64,000 nucleotides of DNA from Antilocapra americana. Lineage: Eukaryota > Chordata > Mammalia > Artiodactyla > Antilocapridae. The notes under the pieces are model-generated. The model did no database searches and was not told the DNA's origin. It saw only the letters and a list, made by a program, of their open reading frames with translations. Every line of letters begins with the position of its first letter. The first letter of the stretch is position 1. Below are positions 23,707 to 36,100 of the stretch, piece by piece. Where the stretch lies: contig ML660201.1 of NCBI GenBank assembly GCA_007570785.1, forward strand, positions 38,806,588 through 38,870,587, written 5' to 3'. A program made the position numbers and the translations under genes.

Positions 23707-24369
23707 GTAAGAATTCTGCATAAAGATTGACAGCTAGTGAAAACAGTGAGAAATGTTAATAAGATAAATTCATAGTTACATTCTTGATTAGATCTTAAGT
23801 TCAGAGAATTATCATTTAAAAATGAAAATGGTGGTAGATATTGAAATACGTTGAGAATAGTATACTTATATATATATTATCTTCTGGAACCTATCATTCT
23901 ATTTATTGTTATTTTACATTGCTATAATACCCCATGTTTTTACTTTCTGATGACTAGTGATAAAATGTAGTATCCAATTATTACCATGTTTTGCAAACCC
24001 CATGTGCAGTTTAAGTTTTTTTAGTTTTGTCTTTTAATTAATCTTCCATTTGTAAAGAGCTCTTTATTTTCCCTCCTTGTTACGAAAAATAGCCCCATTG
24101 GTAAAGAAAAGACTTATCCCAGGTTGTATAGACTGAGAGTTCATGGCTAACAGATTAAGTGATTTGCAGTTTGTTTGCAATTGGTAGTCATTGGAAAGAA
24201 TGGAAATCAGAACCCAAGGCTTACCGCTCCCTGTCAGTTTGTCCACTTTTACTTTATCAGCATTGAAAAGGGGAGAGGCCTTTGGGTTCATTTGATTTAG
24301 AAATTAGTGATCACTGTTAGAGACTGTATCTTCACTGGAATATAAAACTGAGATAACAAAATTTATAAC
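23707..24369. other. Intron, nothing recognised
   Basis: AT-rich sequence. The antisense frame at 24064-24291 has no splice context or recognisable similarity. Confidence 0.45.
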
Positions 24370-24640
24370 AGATATTCAGTCCCAGTTTTATCACTGTCTG
24401 TGAGACCTTGATCAAGTTTCTTAAACAGTTTCCTCAGTTTCCTCACCAATAAGGATACAGTTACTACTGTCACTAGTAGTAGTGAGAAATACCAGCTGCC
24501 TTAAAGGGTCAGTTTGAGGATTCAATGAGAATAGTCAGTCAAGTACATTGTATTGTGTCAAGAATGTAAGTGTTGCACTAAGTATCAAATGCTGCTGCCA
24601 TGAATATTATTATTATTATTATTATTATTATTACATAAAT
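24370..24640 (+). mobile_element. MIR SINE with expanded ATT tail
   Basis: gtctgtgagaccttgatcaa, tcctcagtttcctcaccaat, gaggattcaatgagaatagt follow MIR in the forward direction. The copy ends in about ten ATT units (24605-24633), an expansion of the short ATT run that ends many MIR copies. Confidence 0.75.
24605..24633. repeat. (ATT)n microsatellite
   Basis: About ten uninterrupted ATT units, likely variable between individuals. Confidence 0.95.
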
Positions 24641-25085
24641 TAAGAATTCTTCAAGATTGATCTCACTTCTCCAGGGTTCTTTTGGAAATTACCCTCTAAG
24701 AGCTTCTTGAATGACAGCTGGCCACACTCTTTTAAAGGAAAAAAATAACTTCTCTGCATTGGCCATCAATTTCATTTTTTTATGTTTTCTAATATAGCAT
24801 GTTGCATGATTAGTATTAATCTAAGTTATTTCTAGTTCTCTGGTTACATTACATGAATAAAATGCATTAGTAGTTTTGAAAACCTGATACAGTTCTAATA
24901 TTGGGAATAGAAATAAATAGCTAGTTCCTATAAAGAAATAAGTTGTGTTTTTTATACAGCTTTACATTTTGTCAAAATGATACATGAACACTCTCATTAT
25001 GGCTATAATTACATTTAGAGTTTATTTCAAACTATATAGTACTTTCTGCTCTGGTTTTTTGTTCTTTGATATGAAAATGTACCAG
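24641..25085. other. Intron, nothing recognised
   Basis: AT-rich intron with T-rich tract (gctctggttttttgttcttt) near 25050 that could serve the following acceptor. Confidence 0.45.
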
Positions 25086-25202
25086 CCAGTCTGCATATTA
25101 TGCATCCACATCCCCCTCAAGAACCATCAGCCGATAAGAATAATAACAGAAGAAGATTACGGTTAAAAAGCACCAGCAGAGAAAGGACGGAGACACCCAG
25201 CG
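25086..25202 (+). CDS. Internal coding exon 4 of 8 visible, unrecognised host gene
   Basis: The donor is gtatgg at 25203. Two acceptors fit the incoming phase: the AG at 25084-25085 behind a T-rich tract (exon 117 bp) and the AG at 25120-25121 after cacatccccctcaag (exon 81 bp). Both leave in phase 1. The shared part reads [20 protein letters not shown] and ERTETPS: strongly basic, with a cluster of arginines and lysines that could be a nuclear-targeting or microtubule- or nucleic-acid-binding patch, which is only a guess. The extra 12 codons of the longer form are rich in His and Pro. Confidence 0.7.
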
Positions 25203-26347
25203 GTATGGCACTAATTCAGTACTATCTTATATCTGTATATTATTCAGAGCAATGGAATCTCTCTCTGCAGGTTGTAAATTTCAAAGGATTATGAACCAAT
25301 TCATTTAAAATATAAATGTCTGTTCTACAAGGATTATGGAAATCAAATTTTCTACAAAAGAATTGCTCTAGAGCCCTAACAGAGATTTGTTGGATTAAAT
25401 AGACAGTGCCACAAAAGTAAAGGACTTCCTACTTCTACTCTCAAAGGCTGAATAAGCTTAAATTATTGATTTTTAAAAATGGCCCAGATTTGATGGAGGT
25501 TCCTGCCTGCAGACTTTACTAAATTGAACTTAACTCATAATTTTTCATGTTTCATTTCTCTCTCTTCTTTTTAAATTGGGCCCATTTTAGATTGTTTTTA
25601 TATTTGCTAGCTCTCCTTTTGGACTTCTTGATGTCTATTATAATGTAGATTAAATTTCAACTCTTTGCAACCAGTAAAACATTAGAGAGATATAGTCTAC
25701 TATTCTATTAATTGTTATTCCTTAAAATACTACATTTGAGTCAACGTATGTACAGATTTGTATACACATGCATTAGTCTATCCTGAATCAAGCCCAGAGT
25801 CTATAGTATATACATCTGTTAGCATAATACTCAAGAGTGTAGCTTTCTTTGGGAGGCCAAAATTCTGCTTGCTAGGTTTCATATTATTTTTATAAAATAG
25901 TAGGTAGAAAAATTACTTCAGCAATAATGTCTGTATCCATTTTTCTTAAGGTGCTAAAGAAACAAGCTTGGTTTAAAAGAGTTGAGTTCAATAAGAATTG
26001 TCATTTAGAGAAAATACACTCCATTTTGTATGGAACCTAAGGAAAAAATATAGGACCTTTTAAAAATTATATCGGTTTTGGAATTCCTTTTATCACATAT
26101 CATAAAACCTAAATTTAAAATGTCCCCATGCAAATATCAAGGAATTTTAAGAAGAACCTCTACAAAAAATGCAACTGGGTTCATCTTAAAATATTCTACT
26201 GGAAAAAAAATGCATATAATCTATATTGTCACATCAAACTTTCTTTTTAATAGTCATGTAGAAAAGTATACCAAATGCCATTTTTCAAAAATTAATTTAT
26301 ATATGTAAAAAGAAGTAATATAGAAGAAAATATTTGTTCCATTAAAG
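25203..26347. other. Intron, nothing recognised
   Basis: AT-rich intron; the frame at 26078-26308 has no recognised similarity. Confidence 0.45.
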
Positions 26348-26473
26348 GCAGTTCTTCAGAAAATAACAGGAATGATGAACATAAAGCAGCAACTGTCCTT
26401 ACCACTATGTCCCAGCAAAGAGCAGAGACATTGAACCCCAGCTCTCCAGTACCCCAGTCTCCTGATCAAGCAG
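26348..26473 (+). CDS. Internal coding exon 5 of 8 visible, unrecognised host gene
   Basis: The acceptor is taken as tttgttccattaaag ending at 26347, because it enters in phase 1 and reads GSSSENNRNDEHKAATVL. The AG at 26358-26359 (ttcttcag) also fits phase 1 and would drop four codons; the AG at 26350-26351 leads to a stop and is excluded. The donor is gttagc at 26474, leaving phase 1. At 126 bp it is a multiple of three. The second half carries two proline-directed sites (SSPVPQSP). Polar and probably disordered; function unknown. Confidence 0.72.
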
Positions 26474-27461
26474 GTTAGCATCTTTATTATACCATAATTG
26501 CTAATAGTTAGTAATATATGGATATGTTAAATATTTCAAACCTAGGCATTTTGAAAAGTATTTCCTAAAATCTATCATTTTTTAAAATCTCTTTTTAACT
26601 CAGTTTTATGTCAGACTTTAATGGATGAAAGAGTATTTTTATTTTCAAATTTAAATGCACAAGTTACCCTATTCAGAATGAAAGTTTAAAACTCTATGAA
26701 GTTTTCACATGACATAGTCACCCTCCCAAAAGATTATCTGTTGTTACAATTCTCCAGTCCTCTTTATAATGGAGACTTGGAGAGTAGAGCATTGAGCCCG
26801 TCAACATATCTTGCCTAGCAGGTGTGTGGTACTTTTACAAAAGCAAATTGTTTTTGAGCTAGGGAAAAAAGGAAATAAATGAAAATTGTTTGTAGTTTGT
26901 CAGTCTTATTTATGCAGTGTTGAAACCTTCATTAAAATGTTAGGTGCAATTAGTGTCTCTAGGATAAATCTGACTGTGTAGAAAAACTAATTAGATGTTT
27001 AGGTGATCATTCTTGCATTTATCTTGTTTGCTGCAATATTGTGATTACACAGTAATTTACATATTTTCCTAAGAAAACATACCAAATTATTCATTACAAT
27101 TGATATGGAAATACTTGAGGTAAAACTGCAAATTCCAAAAAAGCATGTGGTAGTGAGATAATTAGAGTTCTTTTGGTGTAAAAACACTTATTTTACTTTG
27201 ACTTTTTTGACAGTTAGTAATATGTTTAGTGCTAGGCCATACAAGTTGCTTAATTACCTAATGTAGGTTCCCAAGATCTTTTCCCTCCATTTTCTTTACA
27301 TACTCCTGTACATAACAAAACACATTGGTTTTTGTAATCCTACTCAACATTTACTAAAGCATTTACCGTGTTTACAAAGCACCTGCTAGGCACTTAGCAC
27401 CAGGCAAAGAGTTTGCTGTCCAGAAGAGGACAAGCCAGTGAATCTACTAATTTCATCCACC
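26474..27461. other. Intron, little recognised
   Basis: AT-rich intron. Near 27355-27440 a stretch about tissue-wide 'gcacctgctaggcacttagc' may be the start of an old dispersed repeat cut off by the SINE that follows. Confidence 0.4.
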
Positions 27462-27585
27462 ACAGAAGGAAATGGCAACCTACTGCAGTATTCTTGCCTG
27501 GAGAATTTCATAGACAGAGGAGCCTGGCGGGCTGTCGTCCGTGGGTCGCAGACTTGGACATGACTGAACGGCTATCACTCACAGC
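27462..27585 (+). mobile_element. Bov-A type SINE fragment
   Basis: gaaatggcaacctactgcag, tattcttgcctggagaattt, gacagaggagcctggcgggc and gacttggacatgactgaacg follow the Bov-A body. No tRNA-derived head is present. Confidence 0.87.
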
Positions 27586-28939
27586 TACACTGACTCAGGA
27601 CTCTCTGCACTTGCTGTGAACGTGGTCGGATGAAGGAGATTCAGTCTGCTCTTGGCCATTCACCTATAGAGAATCGGAAAGCCTTGTCTTTAATAGATCT
27701 TATCTAAGAAATGCATATTTATAGCCCTTTTATAGGCAAGTTATGTTATATAATCCTAGTCACAAGTTAAGAAACAAATGAATTCACTTGAGAAGAATAC
27801 AGTTCTATGTGTGCCATCAATTTAATTTTTATTTAAGGCCTTTTTGTTTGTTTGTTGCTTTTGATTTTTTGTGTCAACTTTGAAGTTTAAAGTTAGCTAG
27901 TCTTAGCTCTTAGATATTCTTCTTATGACAAACATAATATGATTCAAGAATGAGGAGTAAAATTACCATGTTTGCATTATGGTTCTGCAGAACACAAGTT
28001 CTTGTAAGATTTTGAGCACTGACAAAAAATAAGTGTAGCAAAAAATTAAATAAAAACAAACAACAGATTCAGTTGAGAAAATGCTCAGCTTTTCCTGATG
28101 TCATTCTAAAGAAGAAAGTAAGCCTGCTTTTAATAATGCTTATTATAGAAATTTTTTTCCAGGTTTTTTGTGGTCATGAGATTATAAGATCTATCCCAGT
28201 ATTGAGTAAAAGATTAATTTTTTAAGGTTTTGATAACAATATATCTTAGTGGTGGTATATAGTATTTTTAAAGAAAACAAAAATGTGCAGAAAATATTTT
28301 CATATCAAAACACTCTCTCCTAAAATTAAAAGTAAACCCAAAGTTCCTTTGCAGCAGCAGAATTCACCAGTCACACTAACAAATATTTCTGTGGACTTAC
28401 TATTACTTGACAGGTCTTCTCAGTTTAATTTATGAATTGTCTTATTCCAATCAGTAGAATGGAGAGGGAAGGACTGTCAGCTTTTTGTAGTTTGTTGTTT
28501 TTTTTTTTTTTCTCCTCCTGCGAGCCCATTTTATTTAAAGAGCTTAAGTACTCTGTCCTTCTGAAGTTAAAAAAAATTCCTAACTCAAACCCTTTTTAAT
28601 TTGGAAGATTTCCCCCCCTCTGGATCATCAAATTAATGAGACTGTGCTATAAAGAACTTGCTGCAAGATAGGTGATAATTATTTCAGACTTTCAAATTTC
28701 CTAGCCAATGTTTCAACTCAGATGGAGAGGAAGTACAAATGAGTTTCCCATAGCTCTTAGCACTAACTGTGGGTTAAAAGTTTAGCAGGTTACAAGATGG
28801 GGGATAAGTTACCTTCCTTGGCTTTTGTATTATTTGATAAACCTCTATTTCAGCAACAAGAAATGTTACTCTAACTACCTGCCTAATATAACACTTATGG
28901 AATGCTACTCTAGCTTCTGTCATCTTTTGCAATTGTCAG
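27586..28939. other. Intron, nothing recognised
   Basis: AT-rich intron with a T15 tract near 28498-28512. The open frame beginning at 28825 reaches the next exon, but its first 38 codons lie upstream of the acceptor. Confidence 0.5.
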
Positions 28940-29274
28940 ATGAGTGGGTATTTCCTGAAAATGGCGATCACATCCCCTATTTGGCCTCTACCACGCAGTC
29001 TCTACTTGTGGATGAAGACTCCTGCCATACTTCATGCCTGTGGCTAGAAGCCAGCAAGGAAAGTGAACATGATCAACAGACAGAGGAAACCCAGATTGTT
29101 CCAAAGGATGTTTTCACTTTTTCATCTAGACCACGATCAGCACCTCATGGAAGGACTCAGAGTATGTCCCCAGAAGGGTGTCCATTTACTTTGGATCTAA
29201 AAGAAGATACCAGTGTGACAAGGAGTGACACCCAAACAGAGGAAGATTTTTACAGTGGTGACAGCAGCGAAGAG
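28940..29274 (+). CDS. Internal coding exon 6 of 8 visible, unrecognised host gene
   Basis: The acceptor cttttgcaattgtcag ends at 28939; the donor is gtacat at 29275. At 335 bp it enters in phase 1 (GAT from the split codon) and leaves in phase 0. The product begins [18 protein letters not shown] and ends [16 protein letters not shown]. The middle holds [18 protein letters not shown], where RTQS fits a basophilic kinase site and MSP a proline-directed one. The exon is strongly acidic (many Glu and Asp) and rich in Ser and Thr, so probably disordered. It is the second longest exon found and the frame is clean over all 111 full codons. Confidence 0.88.
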
Positions 29275-32200
29275 GTACATTGCCTGATGAGGGAAATAGT
29301 TCTAAAGCACAGTTGTGCTATTAGCTCCAACTAAACCCTGAAACTAGTTGAAAGAGGGGAAATCAATTGCTATTTATGAAAATGCAGCAGATTGCAGTGT
29401 CAGTCAACAGTCAGCTCAGGTTGTTACGGTAACTCTAAATTGTTGCCTTTTTTATTAACTGTCAGCCAGTTTCATTTTTAATTATGAAAACCAGTTTTTG
29501 GTTTGATTTTGTTTTTTCATTTTAATCTTTGTCTCACAGAATGAGAAATAATATGCAGCTTAGTTATATGATAGCATGACCATTAAAACACTGAGAACAC
29601 ATTGTTCTAGATCTCTGGGGAAATTGTGATGCAGTTGCTAAGCATTCTGAATTGACAGTTTCCTGCCTTACTCGCCTGCCATCTTCTCACCTTAGACCTA
29701 TTAGGACTCATTATTTTCCATATGGTCCCAGAATTTCAAGAGTTTTGCCAATTAAAGTTGAGATAATGAATCATGGATTACTGCTGGGACTTGCCTTACA
29801 GGAGGTTTTCTGTTTGCAATTATTTAGAATACAAATGTATCTCATAAATCAATAAATTCATAAGAAGTTTTTAATACCTTGTGAAATACCAAACTGAATG
29901 GAGTTTGACACCTTTGTTTAAAACATAATATATTATACCTCTTTTTCTCCATAGAAAATGAATTTGTGAAATTTCTTTAGCATTGTTCTTTATTGATAGG
30001 CATTGATATTTTCTAGAAAAAATAATTATTTTAAAAGCAGCTTATAGTGAAGTTATGGTTTAGTGAAATTATATAAATTATTTAAATGTAGAAATTATAA
30101 GAATAATTAGGAAAACATGTTTGAATGGTTACAAACTTATTTTTAACAGCTATATCTGATTATGAATACCTCGTTGGACAGGGGAAATATGTAAGTCCAT
30201 AACTCCTACCTTCAGAACTAGTTGAGAATATGGTGAGATTGTTCAGACAGTAATTATGATTTTTTTCCAACTTTTAATGAGTTTCTGTAGCAAAAGTGCA
30301 TGGGGAAATCCTTTTTTATAACATTCTTGCTGCTGAGTGTGATGAAACTGTTAGTCAAACCAAACGTAAACCTACTGCAAACCGCTTTATGCATAAATGA
30401 ACAAATAGTACATTTTAAATGTGTTGGGAACAAATTTTTCCCTTTGACCCTGAATAAAATTAACCTATAAACTGTAAATGAACATTTGTTTTCAGCATCT
30501 ATATTGCCTCCATCCCAGCTGTCGCTTCTACAGCATTGACTGGTTAATCTGGTAGTCATATCATTTTGTTAACTGGGTGGGCCCATCCCCTTCCCAGGTG
30601 CAGAGCTTACCTGAGTCAAAAGAATTACTGTGACGGGGGCAGTTTTATGGAAGATGGGAAGTGACATTTCTCTGGAAATTTTGAGGGAAATATGTGGAAA
30701 CTACCCTTTAAATAACACCACATTAAGAAGATACCTCTCCACCTATAATGAAGGATGAGCCTTGAGAAAAAGCAATAGAGCTTTTAGAGAAAATGAAGAA
30801 TACTAGTTCTGAATATTTCAATTTGTCTTCCCTTTATATGCTTTCTTTTGCTACTAGCTGCTCAACTTCTGACATCCTTCACCATTTATTATGCAGACAT
30901 GTACTTATTACCAACTACATGAAATTGAAAATTAATTTATTATGCATTTTCAAAGCTGTGACTGACATAGCTCTCTGGTCACCCCTGTACAAAGACCATC
31001 AGAAGATGGCTTGAGGTGTGACCATCTCATTGCTAACATCTGCCTTGCTCCACCTTTAGTTAGAACCTACCAAGAGTGGGCAGCCAGAGAGAAGGGCAGA
31101 AGCCTTCTATATCATGCAAGCTTTGCTGTTAGAGGCAATAACAAGATACAAATTAAAATACAGATGACCAGCAAAAGTGCTGGGCTATATGTAAACAAGT
31201 TCTATGCATTGTCTTGATCCCATTTTTTATCAAATTGGCTTGTTTGGGGGATTTTTGTTAAGTTATTTTTCTATAGAATTATGTCTTCCATTTATTAATT
31301 ATATAAGTCAATGGAAAATTAGATTACATATTTTAAATATTTATTTACATATAGTCTTTGAAGAAAAATCTGTTGATTTAGACATTCTTACTATTGCATT
31401 ATTTTAGAATGCAGTATTCTTAGAGTAACACTACCTAAGGAAAATATAATGTCGTGCTATAAATAATGGTGGGCAAATTAGTAATAATTACATTACATAT
31501 TATGCATGAAGTTTGCAACTTATAGTTAAAAGACTATTTGATGTTCAACTTCGGATATTTTTAAAGGGAAATTAGATGTATTCAGAAGCAAAAAAAAAAT
31601 AGGCGAAATCTTGTTATCATGATACAGAAAAAAATACACCTGTGATACTAAAGACTAATTAAAATAAGCTTTCAGTGCTAAGACAATGGCCTTTGTAATT
31701 TAAGTTCCTAATCATCAGTTCACATTTGAGATCTTCATTAATCTGAAAGACTCAAAAGCATAGTTTTTATTTTTTCATATCATTTTAATCTTTGCTTTAC
31801 TATATATTTTATTCCCTAGGCAGATATATAATACTAATTTTCCTGATACTCAATTAATTTGGAATTGGTACTTCTTATTTGAAAACACATTATGGAAATA
31901 TATCTTGTGGTGAGTTGTAAAATCAAGACTATCATATAAAATGAATTTTCTAGGAAAGCTATTAAAACCTTTCATAGGATTATAGCATCTTAAAAAAAAG
32001 AAAGAGCTTGTTACCATTATCATCACTGTTTTGTTTATTATGCCATTATTCCCAGTGTGGCTTCAAGTATATGTATCCAGTTTGTAATTTGAAATAGATA
32101 GCTTTATATTAATGTTTTATTACTTATCTAATTCAGTTTTTGTCTAGAAATATAGTTATTTTTCTGTGTATCACATACTAAGTAAAAGCTAGGTAATTTG

Positions 32201-33167
32201 TCTTACATAACAGTCCAAACAAGAACATATGAGCCAAAGAATTATCCATATTTGGACATGAATTATGTAGACTGACTACTTATTATGTTCAAATTAGCTA
32301 AGACTCTTGCAGATCTTCTCTTCTTTTAACTTTGTTGAGGCCTATCAAGGACAGATTAACAAACGACGAATTAGAAGGACCATTTTAGCCCTTTCTCTCA
32401 GCTTTCCTGGTATTGTTGCTTTCAAGGGTTTTTTTTTTAACACTCAGTAGTTAAACTGTTTCATTTTTTTTTCCTGATGGCGTGTACACTGTTATCCTCT
32501 CACCCCTACATACTTGATTAATAATTTTGAGTTACATTCTCACACACTTTTACATACTCACAATAGAAAAAATATTTACTCCACATGAGGCCACTTATAT
32601 TTCTGTGAAGCCTTTAAAAAACTTTAAATGTCAGTTTACTTCTTGGAAAAAAATGTAAGAATTATATTTTGAATGTATTGCTTGCATTTTTATTTCTGTA
32701 TATCATGAGTTACAACATAATGTAGTCTCTAAACCTACCAGGCAAATTTAGTATTTATTCCATGTGAGTAATTTCTTTTAGGCTGTTCACATCTGCATAT
32801 CTTTATTATTATCTTTTGAAGCTTTCTTCCTCCCTGAAAAAATTAGTTCTTATAACTTGGCCCTTCTTTGTTATAGGCACGTAGAGTAGGTTATAAAACT
32901 CTTTGTTTTTTGCTAAAAGATAAATATTTGCAGATAACTATTTGGTTATAAATAAGAATTTTCACACACAAAAAAATCTTTGTTTTATTCAATTAAAGAG
33001 CATGAAGTCTAGCTTATAAGGAAAATATATTTTTATCTTGAAGAAGTAAAGCAATCTCTGTATCTTCCCCAAATAGTCACATGATGATATTTGCCCATCC
33101 AGTACTATTCCTGTAACTTCTGCTGTGATTTGTCTGTGAGGCATCGTTGGCTACAGGTAAAGATGTT
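29275..33167. other. Repeat-poor intron segment
   Basis: Nearly 3.9 kb of AT-rich intron without a recognisable ruminant SINE or LINE. Short frames at 29652-29855, 30254-30559 (minus) and 30793-31407 do not fit the splice phases or resemble known proteins. An A9 run is at 31590-31598. Confidence 0.4.
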
Positions 33168-33506
33168 TAAGTTCAGTTCAGCCGCTCATTCGTGTCCGAC
33201 TCTTTGCGACCCCATGGACTGCAACACTCCAGGCTTTGTTGTCCATCACCAACTCCCAGAGCTTTCTCAAATTCACATCCATCAAGTCGGTGATGCCATC
33301 CAACCATCTTAACCTCAGTCATCCCCTTCTCCTCCTGCCTTCGATCTTTCCCAGCATCAGAGTCTTTTCCAAGGAGTCAGTTCTTCACATCAGGTAGCCA
33401 AAGTATTGTAAATTTCAGCTTCAGCATCAGTCCTCCCAGTGAATACTCAGGACTGATTTCCTTTAGGAATGACTGGTTTGATCTCCTTGCAGTCTAAGGG
33501 ACTCTT
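33168..33506 (-). mobile_element. BovB 3' end fragment
   Basis: gttcagttcagccgctcatt, ctgcaacactccaggctttg, ccatccaaccatcttaacct, gtagccaaagtattgtaaat and tccttgcagtctaagggact are the reversed last 340 bp of BovB. Confidence 0.93.
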
Positions 33507-34782
33507 TACATAAGTAATTTGCTCAAGCATGCTACAAGTTTGTTGATTGTTAGAAACAGTCACATCTTACTTTCACTTTATTTGGAATTATTTTAATGGT
33601 TTCCTATTAAATTCAAGAGACAGAAGAATACTCCTTGGGACAGTTGTTGGTGAAGACTTCTAAGATACATTTGAATGGTCAATCTTGCTGTCATCAAAGA
33701 AGAAATTATTTTTTATGAAGATTTTATGATAGATACCTTTAGCTGTATTTGTGCAAATAATTGTGCTCCTTAGTTGACAGATTATATATCTGCGTCATCT
33801 CTATTGTCTGCTACTGCTGTTCAACTAAAAGGTTCTGTCATTTCACACATTTAATCACTAAAACATTGGACAAAAGTAGAAACTCCTGCTGACTCTATCT
33901 CAGTTACAAATTCAGAACTGCCATCAAAAGTGTGTTTGGAATATTGCAGATGTGTTGTTGAGAACTTTTAATAATGTTATATAAGACTTTTTTTCACGGT
34001 GGACTGAAATAAAAAAGACAATTGGACTATAAATAAATGTGATCATCCATTTTTATTATACAAAGGCTAAAACAGAGTTCTATCCTGAATCACTCAATAT
34101 TAAAGGTGTGATACAAAAGAGCCTGGGTCCCATCTGCTCCAAGTAGGTGGCCCTCAAGAGTCATTAAAATTATCTTTTTAAAATTACAACTCAGCAAGAG
34201 CAATTCGTTTTGTGCATCCAGAAATTATTGTCCAAATGCCCATCTGCATGTCCTTTCAAGAGACGTAGTCAGCAGAGGAAGTGCTGGGTCCTTGGGGAAA
34301 TCATTCTCATCTTCAGCATACATATGCTGTGCTACAGTTAATCAGACAAACTCTATTGATGTTTCTGGCACTGGGGCCTGATTGAATATCTAACAAACAA
34401 ATGTTTCTGAGCCCAGAAGACAAATGGTTCAAGAGATTTGGACTTTAAAAAAAATAAGTTAAATCAAAGAGATTTTGTATTTGTTCTTCTGAGAAACAGA
34501 TGAACACATGATTAGTATATGAAAATGGCATACCAAATCCTTTACTACTCTGACAAATTCTATTCAATTGCTATGCCGGTTTTCAGTAGTTCAGTGATAA
34601 ACCAAATGAGTGAAAGTGGTTACTTTTCAATCAGCTCATAGTAAATCAGATTATAGTGAACTTCTTATGTTTATAAGAACTTCTTCTTATAATAAATGTA
34701 TATGTTATTTAATACAGATTAATCCAAAAGCATGTCGAGCCCACATGTTACATATATGAAAGTAATAAAAAGTCATTTATGC

Positions 34783-34783
<1 letters not shown>
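33507..34783. other. Intron, nothing recognised
   Basis: AT-rich intron without a recognisable element or a splice-flanked frame. Confidence 0.45.

Positions 34784-34827
<44 letters not shown>
34784..34827. repeat. (TG)n microsatellite
   Basis: About 22 uninterrupted TG units, directly attached to the end of a reversed SINE. Likely polymorphic in length. Confidence 0.97.
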
Positions 34828-34828
<1 letters not shown>

Positions 34829-34945
34829 GTTGCTTAGTCATGTCCGACTCGTTGCAACCCCATGGACTGTAGCCTACCAGGCTCCCCAATCCATGAAATT
34901 TTCCAGGCAAGAGTGCTGGAGTGGGTCGCCATTTCTTTCTCCACA
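34828..34945 (-). mobile_element. Bov-A type SINE attached to the TG run
   Basis: gttgcttagtcatgtccgac, ccccatggactgtagcctac, ttttccaggcaagagtgctg, gagtgggtcgccatttcttt are the Bov-A body in reverse. The TG run lies at its 3' end, where these SINEs usually carry a simple-sequence tail. Confidence 0.9.
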
Positions 34946-35681
34946 TTTATGCCTAGATCATCTATTTTAGTAAGTCGAAACATTACTGAAGAAAAGAGGA
35001 AGGTTTTTTCAGTGCACCACTGCTAAGAAATACTATTTTTTATTTTCCGTCTATTTCCTCTCTAAAATAGAAGCTGACCCAACTTAAATCAAAGTACTAG
35101 TCTCATACATTGTCTTGCCTTTCCCATTTATCCTAATTCCTCCTTCGAAATTGGGATAGATCAGATTTATTGGTTCCAGGGCAGCCAAAATAGGCAAGCC
35201 TTTTGTGCTCTGTCCAGATTCTCCACTTATTTGTCTTTTCCATGTATTTAAAATAGCATAGAAACATATTACCATGAAAATTCAGAACTATGAAGAGAAT
35301 GAATGCTTATCAGGAACACAGCTAAATCTTTCCATTTCTTGGCCCAGTTCCAAATCGGTATATCTTAGGGAAAATGTGAAATGAATGTCCCTTTATATAC
35401 TCATGAATAGTTCTGTGTATATAATCCCTGCTCATGCCATACAAAAGGAAATACATCTGAGTAAACTTGCATAAAGAAGAAAAGGCTGTACTCTGACCTA
35501 CTTACAGATGGAAAAAAATACACTTGCAGGTAGACAAAAATACTTCTGTTGAATGTTTTAGTGATGAAATTTGTGAGCTGACAAAACTTTTAGATGATCC
35601 ACAGCACTAGCAGACAATAGAGATGACACAGGTATATACTTCGGTTGTCAACTAAGGAGCACGGTTCTTTGCATTTGCTTG
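34946..35681. other. Intron, nothing recognised
   Basis: Contains an antisense frame at 35084-35275 of no recognised family. No repeat identified. Confidence 0.4.
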
Positions 35682-35893
35682 CGTGCGTGCTAAGTCACTT
35701 CGGTCGTGTCCAACTCTCTGTGACCCCATGGATTGTAGTCACCAGGCTCCTCAGTCCATGGAATTTTTCAGGCAAGAGTACTGGAGAGGGTTGCCATTTT
35801 CTTCTCCCAGGGATCTTCTGACCCAGAGGGATCAAACTCATGTTTCCCACATTGCAGGCAGATTCTTTACTGCTGAGCCACCAGGGAAGACCA
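35682..35893 (-). mobile_element. Bov-tA SINE
   Basis: gctaagtcacttcggtcgtg, ccatggattgtagtcaccag, aagagtactggagagggttg, gggatcaaactcatgtttcc and the tRNA-derived tttactgctgagccaccagg end: a near full-length Bov-tA in reverse. Confidence 0.93.
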
Positions 35894-35984
35894 GTCCTCA
35901 TAATAGTACATCTGAAACTTTTAAATGAAATTTACTTCCTTCTGTCTTATGAAGTTATTACTTTTGTAGGTATCTACCCCTCTG

Positions 35985-36100
35985 CTGCTAGACTTTATGC
36001 CTCTCTAGGGCACTATCCTTGTTTTTCTTACTTGTGTATCTTATATCATTCCTAGAAATACCTTACACATAATAAGAGCTTAATATTTATTGAACTAATG
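35985..36100 (+). mobile_element. Possible L2 3' tip
   Basis: ctgctagactttatgcctct, the cttgtgtatcttatatcatt block, and ccttacacataataagagct with aatatttattgaact resemble the last 110 bp of L2. Confidence 0.5.

Noticed and set aside
26352..26473. Exon 5 starting after the AG at 26351
   Set aside because: In the incoming phase it meets a stop codon; the AG at 26347 gives a clean frame.
28825..28939. Start codon and first 38 codons of the frame running into exon 6
   Set aside because: They lie upstream of a good acceptor (ttgtcag at 28939), and the phase fits only if the exon begins at 28940.
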